From positions 1 to 11,927 of the forward strand of contig CADCOX010000107.1 of NCBI GenBank assembly GCA_902803195.1: a DNA stretch of 11,927 bases, read 5' to 3'. Shown here in pieces: positions 1 to 6,000 of the stretch (within the stretch, counting starts at the first letter, position 1; the number at the start of each line of letters is the position of its first letter). The notes under the pieces are model-generated. The model was given only the letters and a program-made list of their open reading frames with translations. It was not told where the DNA came from and searched no databases. Position numbers and translations under genes: made by a program. The stretch is from an uncultured Bacteroidales bacterium. Lineage in GTDB: Bacteria; Bacteroidota; Bacteroidia; Bacteroidales; Bacteroidaceae.

Positions 1-91
1 AGGCTTCATGACACGCGATCCCCGTGAGGTTGAGCGTAAAAAGCCCGGTCAGCCCAAGGCTCGTCGTCGCTTCCAGTTCAGCAAACGCTGA
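1..91 (+). CDS. rpsI: 30S ribosomal protein S9, C-terminal end (partial)
   Basis: The window opens inside this gene; 29 codons and the TGA stop at 89-91 are visible. The residues read GFMTRDPREVERKKPGQPKA followed by RRRFQFSKR. This is the typical end of bacterial S9: a TRDPR motif, a lysine/arginine-rich stretch with KKPGQ, and the terminal FSKR tail, which in the ribosome reaches into the P site of the small subunit and touches tRNA. The start and the N-terminal fold lie upstream of the window. In Bacteroidota S9 usually follows L13 (rplM) and precedes S2 (rpsB), which matches what follows here. Identity is near certain because the tail is so conserved. Confidence 0.96.
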   Translation, partial: GFMTRDPREVERKKPGQPKARRRFQFSKR

Positions 92-94
92 TTC

Positions 95-208
95 GATTTA
101 CTATTTACGAATTTACTGTTTACTTTTTATCTCTCACTTCTTGTGGATTTCGGCATCCATGGGACAAGATGGCAAAATCGTAAATCGTAAATCATCAAAT
201 CGTAAATA
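95..208 (+). repeat. Inverted pair of GTAAATN heptad arrays after rpsI
   Basis: The left arm (95-123) reads GATTTAC, TATTTAC, GAATTTAC, TGTTTAC. The right arm (180-208) reads GTAAATC, GTAAATC, ATCAAATC, GTAAATA, so the same kind of unit sits in opposite orientation. Pairing 96-123 with 207-180 gives 21 Watson-Crick and 1 G.U pair over 28 positions, with a 4-nt internal mismatch. The 56-nt loop holds its own small hairpin: TGGAT (144-148) with ATCCA (155-159) around TTCGGC, stacked on TCTTG (139-143) with CAAGA (165-169). The element begins 4 nt after the rpsI stop. It lacks the G+C stem and T-run of an intrinsic terminator. Repeats and pairing are read directly; any function is unknown. Confidence 0.75.
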
Positions 209-370
209 TGACAGTGTTTAGTATCTAAACCTTGCGGATTCCCTGTGGACTACCGGAAGGTTGGTTGAGAAACAACAAAAAAGAAAGTAAACCAACTTGA
301 GTTGAACAATGTACAAGAGGACTGACAACTCGTCCAGTCGAGCCCTGTTCGCTTCGATGAGAAGAACTTG
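209..370 (+). promoter_or_regulatory. Putative structured leader upstream of rpsB
   Basis: This stretch of the rpsI-rpsB spacer has no reading frame of its own but much local pairing. GTTTAG (216-221) pairs with CTAAAC (225-230). TTCC (239-242) can pair with GGAA (255-258), extended by GG/CC around an ACTA loop. GTTGGTT (260-266) pairs perfectly with AACCAAC (290-296). AACCTT (228-233) could instead pair with AAGGTT (257-262), which would exclude the last two hairpins. Mutually exclusive helices ahead of a ribosomal protein gene fit an autoregulatory leader, as several ribosomal proteins bind their own mRNA. I do not recognise it as a named leader family, and the regulatory role is inference. 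Confidence 0.3.
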
Positions 371-432
371 CAACTAACAACTTGTCTACTCGTCAACTAA
401 CAACGCGTCAACTTGTCTACTTGTCAACTCGC
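371..432 (+). repeat. Degenerate 8-bp tandem array before rpsB
   Basis: Units read CAACTAA, CAACTTGT, CTACTCGT, CAACTAA, CAACGCGT, CAACTTGT, CTACTTGT, CAACTCGC, so the consensus is roughly CWACTYGT with 7-bp variants. There is a longer-range repeat too: CAACTAACAAC occurs at 371-381 and 394-404, and CTTGTCTACT at 381-390 and 412-421. The array ends 17 nt before the rpsB ATG, leaving an AT-rich stretch before the start. It has little self-complementarity, unlike the two inverted arrays elsewhere in this operon. It is not a CRISPR: units are too short and there are no spacers. Confidence 0.7.
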
Positions 433-449
433 CAATTAAAAAAACAATT

Positions 450-1253
450 ATGTCAAGAACTAATTTTGATGCACTCCTCGAGGCTGGCGCACACTTCGGC
501 CACCTCAAGCGTAAGTGGAATCCCGCCATGGCTCCTTATATCTTCATGGAGAAGAATGGCATTCATATCATCGACCTCCACAAGACCGTTGTCAAGGTCG
601 ACGAGGCTGCTGAGGCTCTCAAGAACATTGCCAAGAGCGGCCGCAAGATTCTGTTTGTTGCTACAAAGAAACAGGCCAAGCCGGTCGTCGCCGAGAAGGC
701 TACGTCCATCAATATGCCTTACGTCATCGAGCGTTGGCCCGGTGGCATGCTCACCAACTTCGCTACCATCCGCAAGGCTGTGAAGAAGATGGCCAACATC
801 GACAAGCTCACCGCCGATGGTACCTACGCTAACCTCAGCAAGCGCGAGGCTCTGCAGATCAGCCGTCAGCGTGCTAAGCTCGAGAAGAACCTCGGTTCCG
901 TGGCCGACCTGACTCGCCTTCCCGCCGCCCTCTTCGTGGTCGACGTCCTGAAGGAGCAGATCGCCGTTCGTGAGGCTAACCGTCTGGGCATCCCCGTGTT
1001 CGCTATCGTCGACACCAACTCCGATCCTTCCAACGTAGACTTCGTGATTCCCGCCAACGACGATGCCAGCAAGAGCATCGAGGTGATCCTCGACGCTTGC
1101 TGCGAGGCCATCGCTGAGGGTATCGAGGAGCGCAAGGCTGAGCGCGTTGACGCTGATGCTGCTACCGAGAAGGGCGAGAAGGCTGCCAAGCAGAGCGCCC
1201 GTGTCGAGGACGAGCCCGCTGACGACGAGGCTGAAGCTCCCGTTGAGGAGTAA
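450..1253 (+). CDS. rpsB: 30S ribosomal protein S2 (uS2)
   Basis: S2 binds late to the 30S subunit near protein S1 and the mRNA exit side. The 267-residue product matches the family throughout: N-terminal LLEAGAHFGH at about residues 9-18, KWNPAM at 22-27, IDLHKT at 41-46, WPGGMLTN at 96-103, the helical hairpin at about 105-150, and the C-terminal IPVFAIVDTNSDP at 181-193 with IPANDDA at 200-206. From about residue 233 there is an extra acidic, Ala/Glu-rich tail ending in VEE, which makes it longer than the E. coli protein; such tails are common in S2. The ATG at 450 has no Shine-Dalgarno but an A-rich upstream stretch (AAAAAAACAATT), normal for Bacteroidota. It lies between rpsI and tsf and is probably co-transcribed with both. 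Codon use is strongly biased, as expected for high expression. Confidence 0.98.
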   Translation: MSRTNFDALLEAGAHFGHLKRKWNPAMAPYIFMEKNGIHIIDLHKTVVKVDEAAEALKNIAKSGRKILFVATKKQAKPVVAEKATSINMPYVIERWPGGMLTNFATIRKAVKKMANIDKLTADGTYANLSKREALQISRQRAKLEKNLGSVADLTRLPAALFVVDVLKEQIAVREANRLGIPVFAIVDTNSDPSNVDFVIPANDDASKSIEVILDACCEAIAEGIEERKAERVDADAATEKGEKAAKQSARVEDEPADDEAEAPVEE

Positions 1254-1273
1254 CCTGATTCGCGCGCGATTCA

Positions 1274-1403
1274 AAAGTGAAAAGTGAAAGAGTGAAAAGT
1301 GAAAAATAGTAATCACTTGACATTCTTCACTTTCCTTACAGACTCCCACTGCTCGCACAGGTAAAATTTATTTTTCATTTTTCATTCTTTCATTTTTCAT
1401 TTT
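1274..1403 (+). repeat. 36-bp hairpin of facing heptad arrays before tsf
   Basis: Arm 1 (1274-1309) carries units GTGAAAA, GTGAAAGA, GTGAAAA, GTGAAAAATA. Arm 2 (1368-1403) carries the reverse-oriented equivalents of ATGAAAA, including the same 8-nt variant at the matching place. Pairing base i with base 2677-i gives 36 consecutive pairs with no mismatch or bulge: 31 Watson-Crick and 5 G.U, the latter at 1277, 1284, 1292, 1299 and 1309. Every difference between the arms is G in arm 1 against T in arm 2, so pairing holds in RNA but not fully in DNA. The loop is 1310-1367; in it TTCACTTT (1326-1333) can also pair with AAAGTGAA at three registers of arm 1. Arm 1 starts 20 nt after the rpsB stop and arm 2 ends 6 nt before the tsf ATG. 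No G+C-rich terminator stem is present. Confidence 0.85.
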
Positions 1404-1409
1404 AATACA

Positions 1410-2405
1410 ATGGCTGTATCAATCAAAGATATCCAGAAGCTGCGCGAGATGACTGGCGCAGGTCTGGCAGACTGCAAGAAGGCTCTCGAAGAGAGCGAGG
1501 GCAACATCGACGGTGCTATTGAGATCATCCGCAAGAAGGGTCAGGCTGTTGCTGCAAAGCGTAGCGACCGTGAGGCTTCCGAAGGTTGCGTTCTCGTGAA
1601 GGTCGACGGCAACTTTGCCGCCATCATCGCCTTGAAGTGCGAGACCGACTTCGTTGCCAACAATGCTGATTTCGTAGGTCTTACTCAGGACATCATCAAC
1701 GCTGCTGTTGCTGCTCGCTGCAAGACCCTCGACGAGGTGAAGGCTCTGCCCATGGGCGAAGGCACTATTCAGGATGCCGTCGTCGCTCGTAGCGGTATCA
1801 CCGGTGAGAAGATGGAACTCGATGGCTACAGTGTAGTCGAAGGCGAGAACATCGCTACCTACGACCATCAGAACAAGCACACCCTCTGCGTCATGGTTGC
1901 CCTCAACAAGGCTACCGAGGATGCCACCGTCGGCAAGAACGTTGCTATGCAGATTGCCAGCGCTAACCCCGTGGCCATCGACCAGAGCGCCGTTCCTCAG
2001 GAGACCATCGACAGCGAGCTCCGCGTAGCCGTCGAGAAGACTAAGGAAGAGCAGATTGCCAAGGCTGTCGAGGCTGCCATCCGCAAGGCTGGTGTCAACC
2101 CCGCACACGTCGACAGCGACGACCACATCGAGAGCAACATGGCTAAGGGTTGGATCACCCCCGAGCAGGCCGCTATGGTTCGCGAGCTCAAGGTGAAGGT
2201 TGCCGAAGAGAAGGCTGCCAACCTCCCCGAGCAGATGATTCAGAATATCGCTCAGGGCCGCCTGAAGAAGTTCTTCAAGGAGAGCTGTCTCCTCGAGCAG
2301 GAGTACATCTGGGACAAGAACCAGACTGTCGCCCAGTACCTCCACAGCGTCGACAAGGAGCTCACCGTGACCGCCTTCAAGCGCTTCACCCTCCGCGCCG
2401 AGTAA
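1410..2405 (+). CDS. tsf: Elongation factor Ts
   Basis: EF-Ts exchanges GDP for GTP on EF-Tu during translation. The 331-residue product starts with the UBA-like N-terminal domain that contacts EF-Tu (LREMTGAGLADCKKAL at residues 11-26), followed by the hallmark TDFVAN at 79-84, which acts at the EF-Tu nucleotide site. The remaining core and dimerisation regions follow, ending in FKRFTLRAE. It is longer than the E. coli protein (about 283 residues), as expected for Bacteroidota. The ATG at 1410 is chosen because MAVSIKDIQKLREMTG is the canonical beginning; there is no Shine-Dalgarno and the upstream bases are AATACA. The start lies 6 nt beyond a predicted 36-bp hairpin, which could limit ribosome access. 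A strong intrinsic terminator follows about 75 nt after the stop, so tsf is probably the last gene of the transcript. Confidence 0.98.
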   Translation: MAVSIKDIQKLREMTGAGLADCKKALEESEGNIDGAIEIIRKKGQAVAAKRSDREASEGCVLVKVDGNFAAIIALKCETDFVANNADFVGLTQDIINAAVAARCKTLDEVKALPMGEGTIQDAVVARSGITGEKMELDGYSVVEGENIATYDHQNKHTLCVMVALNKATEDATVGKNVAMQIASANPVAIDQSAVPQETIDSELRVAVEKTKEEQIAKAVEAAIRKAGVNPAHVDSDDHIESNMAKGWITPEQAAMVRELKVKVAEEKAANLPEQMIQNIAQGRLKKFFKESCLLEQEYIWDKNQTVAQYLHSVDKELTVTAFKRFTLRAE

Positions 2406-2412
2406 GCTTCTG

Positions 2413-2466
2413 TTCAGTCGTATTCTCGTTATATCGCAATTTCGAGATACCGAAATTTCGACTGAA
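2413..2466 (+). other. Nested inverted repeats in the tsf 3' UTR
   Basis: TTCAGTCG (2413-2420) is complementary to CGACTGAA (2459-2466), closing a region that holds a second perfect stem, AATTTCG (2438-2444) with CGAAATT (2451-2457), loop AGATAC. An alternative inner pairing is TCTCG (2424-2428) with CGAGA (2443-2447). The structure sits between the tsf stop and the terminator and has no T-run of its own. It may protect the mRNA 3' end or be a relic; the role is not visible from sequence. Confidence 0.4.
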
Positions 2467-2480
2467 ACAATTAAACAAAG

Positions 2481-2520
2481 AGTCCGTCAACTGACTTACC
2501 TCAGTTGACGGACTTTTTTT
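2481..2520 (+). terminator. Intrinsic terminator of the rpsI-rpsB-tsf transcript
   Basis: AGTCCGTCAACTGA (2481-2494) and TCAGTTGACGGACT (2501-2514) form a perfect 14-bp stem around the 6-nt loop CTTACC, followed directly by a T-run to 2520. It starts about 75 nt after the tsf stop codon. Upstream A residues could pair with the T-run, but termination in the + direction is clearly the best reading. Confidence 0.95.
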
Positions 2521-2739
2521 AGTAGGTGCTCAAAATCCTTTTATGTTTTTTCTTTTCTATTTGGATGTAGGTTTTTCTTTTCGCCTTCTTAGCAGGCTAA
2601 GTGAAAGGCTACGGGTTCTTAAAGGGTCAAGCGATCAAGGTTGAGCGGGCGAGCTTGCTCGGGGGTCTGAGGGGAAGAGGAAAAGATGCATCGAACGACT
2701 GAGCTGCGAGCGCCTAGATTTTTTTACACCTCACTTTCC

Positions 2740-2772
2740 ATCGCCCACTGTCCACAAATGATGGTGGGCGAT
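2740..2772. repeat. Stem-loop in the tsf-bspA intergenic region
   Basis: ATCGCCCAC (2740-2748) and GTGGGCGAT (2764-2772) are perfectly complementary. The stem can extend inward through two G.U pairs and two normal pairs to a 13-bp helix with loop CACAAAT. It is not followed by a T-run on either strand, so it is not a standard intrinsic terminator. It could belong to a small RNA or be a REP-like palindrome. Confidence 0.6.
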
Positions 2773-2892
2773 ATTGTGTTCGGTAGGAATTAAAACAATA
2801 GCTAACGCCTATCCTTACACATCTAATGCCTATGAATTTTCCCATGAATGCCATTATAAATCTTTATCATTCTTATACTCCGTTCATGGCTG

Positions 2893-2914
2893 TTTAAGTG
2901 TTTTCGCACTTAAA
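2893..2914. promoter_or_regulatory. Inverted repeat just upstream of the bspA promoter
   Basis: TTTAAGTG (2893-2900) and CACTTAAA (2907-2914) form a perfect 8-bp inverted repeat separated by TTTTCG. It ends 22 nt before the -33 element of the promoter. The position fits an operator or activator site for a dimeric regulator; an RNA hairpin is also possible. No regulator gene is next to it, so the role is inference. Confidence 0.4.
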
Positions 2915-2936
2915 AAATAACAAATCGTCTAAAATC

Positions 2937-2968
2937 TTTGGTCGTTTGAGCATAAGTTTATAATTTTG
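2937..2968 (+). promoter_or_regulatory. Bacteroidota-type promoter of the BspA-like gene
   Basis: TTTG (2937-2940) as the -33 element and TAATTTTG (2961-2968) as the -7 element are separated by 20 nt. This matches the consensus TTTG-N19-21-TANNTTTG read by the Bacteroidota primary sigma factor. Transcription would start near 2974-2977, giving an AT-rich leader of about 45 nt before the ATG at 3020. The TTG inside the -7 box lies in the same frame as the gene but cannot be its start if this promoter is used. Confidence 0.75.
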
Positions 2969-3019
2969 TCGCAGAAATATAAGAAAACTTTAAAGAATAT
3001 CATAAAAAAGCTTACCGAT

Positions 3020-6000
3020 ATGAAAACTAAGAACTTCTTGATAATGTTGCTGCTGGCAGTGCTGATGCCGGTATTAGCTATGGCTCAGAATTGCACCATC
3101 ACCGTGAGCCAGGATGGTGGCTACACAGCTCCCCTCTCTACTATATCTTATACCAGAGGTGGCGGTAACAGCGGTTTTATCCGCACTAACCCGCAGACAG
3201 TCACCTGCAACCAGGGCGAGTCGTTCTCCTTGTCTATCCCGTGCAGCGGTGATTACGCGCCTACGCAAGTAACTATCAGCTATGGCAATGAGACACAAGT
3301 GGTTACACTGACACCACGGCTTGACCAATCTACCGGCACCGCGTTCACTGTGCCTTCGACAAGCACTGCCTCAGTCATCATTCATTGGACTCCTATCGTT
3401 GCCAAAAACGTCACGCTTGGCGATTTCACCTATTCTTTACTATACTACGACAGCTCGATTACTCCTTCACGCCAGGCTATCGTTAAGACCTACAACGGAA
3501 CCTTAACCTCGTTTCGTACATCGGAATCAATTACTTATTCCGGCAACACATATAATGTTGTCTCTGTCGAGCAGAATGCTTTTAGGAACAACACTTCAAT
3601 ATTACTCCTTCGGCTGCCAAGCTCTATCAGAGAGATTCCGAGCACTATGATGCAAGGCTGCACAAGCTTGAAGGGTTGTGTTATCGACGGCCCTATCACT
3701 GAAATCCCCTTTAAGGCTTTTGACGGCTGCACCAGCCTCAATTCTTCAACTTCCATCCTTTCATCAAACCTTTTCACTGTCCCTGCTACCGTCACTACCA
3801 TTGGTGGTGAAGCGTTCATGAATAGCACGAGCCTGAAGACCGTGGCAATCTACACTCCCGTGAGGGCCATTGCCGGCAGTGCCTTCAATGGTTGCAGCGA
3901 CGACCTGCTTATCCGCTTCCAGCCTTCTGGCAGCAACACCACTTTAGGCACTGGCAGCAAACTCTTCAGCGACTATTGTGGGGTTCATAAGATGGAGGTG
4001 ATGTCCGGCATTACCGCCATAGGAGACCAAACCTTCGCCGGCTGCAATGCCTTGACGAACTTCACCTTGACCTCAGATGTGCAGACCTTAGGCAACAATG
4101 TTTTCAATGGCAGTGTCCAAGATCTATCCGTCACCATCAACAAAGGTACGAGCGCCGGGCAAATCAACAGCTATCTCTTTCAAAATGTCAGCAATGTAAA
4201 GAGTTTAACTATAGGAAGTGGAATAACACAAATCCTTGCTTATGCTTTCAAGAACTGCACGAATCTGACCACCGTCAGCTTGCCCTCCACACTGACAACC
4301 ATCGCATTCCAAGCCTTCTACGGATGCCCCAACATCACAAACCTCGTTATCCCGAGTAGTGTACAAAACATCTATACTCAAGCCTTCTATGATTACACAG
4401 GACCGGTCAACATCCCATCCTCGGTAACAGCAATTGAATCTGGAGCCTTCTTTAACGCCACCAACGTTACGGTGAACTGGGAAACGCCGTTGACACTCTC
4501 CAGCAATCCATTCTCTTCAGCCTTACAGCCCAACGCCACCCTCCATGTGCCCACTGGCACCGTAGATGCCTACCGCGTTGCCAACTACTGGAAGAACTTC
4601 GGCACCATCACCGATGGCACTACGACCTCCACGTTAGACTACGCGGTACTCTCCACCGACGGCAAGACGCTCACCTTCTACCACGACAGCAATCAAGCCA
4701 ATCGCGAAGGCACTATATACTCCCTCAACACTGGCTCCGTTAATCCTGGATGGTTCGGGCAAAAGGAAAGCGTCGAGAGCGTAGTGTTTAATTCCTCGTT
4801 TGCCAGCGCCCGCCCCACCACCACCTACCGTTGGTTCTACGGCATGAGCAATCTGACCAGCATCACTGGCCTTAGCTACCTGAACACCAGTGAGGTAACG
4901 AATATGGAGTACATGTTCTTCAGATGTTCTAAACTGACAAGCCTCAACCTGAACTTGTCAGGATTCAACACTTCGAAGGTGACGAAAATGAAGTTCATAT
5001 TTGGTGAGTGCTCTGGACTTACAAGCCTCAACGTAGCAGGCTTCAACACTGCCAACGTTTCGGATATGTCGGCCATGTTCCAGGGATGCTCCGCCCTTAC
5101 CACTCTTGATTTGTCCAGCTTCAACACAGCGAATGTCACTACAATGGCCCTGATGTTCAGTAAATGCTCAAATCTGACGTCACTCGACCTTTCGAGTTTC
5201 AACACTGCAAACGTCAAAGAGATGTCCTTTATGTTCTATGCTTGTTATGCATTGACATCTCTTGACATCTCAAGCTTCAGGACTCCGAAAGTCACTTCCA
5301 TGAGCTATATGTTCAACAACTGCCGTGCACTTACAAGCCTCGATGTTTCCAGGTTCAGTACTGTAAACGTGACGTCCATGAACCAAATGTTCACATCGTG
5401 CTGGAATCTTACCGACCTCGACGTGTCAAGTTTCACAACGGTAAAAGTAACGAATATGTACGCCATGTTCTCCCACTGTAGGAAGCTTACCGCCATCGAC
5501 GTTTCCGGCTTCAACACGGAGAATGTTACGGACATGGATGAAATGTTCTCTAATTGCATCAGCGTGAAACGTCTCGACTTGCATAAATGGGACACATCAT
5601 CAGTAACGGACATGACTTCCATGTTCAGTAATGCATCTGAACTGACCACCATCTACGTGGGCGATAGTTGGATAACGGCTAATGTTACGGCATCTAACAA
5701 TATGTTCTCCGATTGCACCAAACTCGTAGGCGGCGCCGGCACCACTTACAATGATTCCAACCCCAAAGACGCCACCTATGCCCGCATCGATGGCGGTCCG
5801 TCCTCGTCTTCTCCCGGCTATTTCACCTCAGCTCAGAACATCATCTTTGCCGACTCCAACGTCAAGGCCATCTGCGTCGCCAAATGGGATACCGATCACG
5901 ACGGCGAGCTGAGCACCGCCGAGGCGGCAGCCGTGACGTCGTTTGGCTCCTACTACGACGACCCCAACAGCTTGATATTCGCTGGCAATTCCGAGATCCA

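Larger units (their letters stand above)
2521..2936. other. Non-coding stretch between tsf and the BspA-like gene
   Basis: About 415 bases hold no convincing gene. The first part (to about 2585) is T-rich. Roughly 2616-2715 is distinctly richer in G+C, with a short inverted repeat CGAGC/GCTCG in the stretch around 2650, and ends at a T-run near 2719-2725 without a good terminator stem. I cannot read a protein through it: both strands meet stops quickly. After that come the hairpin at 2740-2772 and AT-rich sequence leading to the promoter at 2937-2968. The G+C-rich block could be a decayed gene or an intergenic repeat; I do not recognise it. Confidence 0.5.

Noticed and set aside
124..180. Intrinsic terminator for rpsI
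   Set aside because: The TTTTTAT stretch follows only the left arm of an AT-rich inverted repeat, with no G+C-rich stem before it.
371..432. CRISPR array
   Set aside because: Units of 7-9 bp adjoin directly with no unique spacers, and no cas genes are present; the same holds for the arrays near 95-208, 1274-1403 and 11039-11128.
1317..1345. TTGACA-like -35 element as a separate tsf promoter
   Set aside because: No TANNTTTG follows at 19-21 nt, and Bacteroidota do not use the E. coli -35/-10 pair; it lies in the hairpin loop.
453..2345. Long open frames on the minus strand across rpsB and tsf (about 300 codons each)
   Set aside because: They are antisense shadows created by the strong codon bias of highly expressed genes; they have no family features and no promoter.
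2966..3019. Longer N-terminus of the BspA-like protein beginning at a TTG codon
   Set aside because: The TTG lies inside the -7 promoter box, the added 18 residues are basic and not part of a signal peptide, and the ATG at 3020 starts a normal signal peptide.
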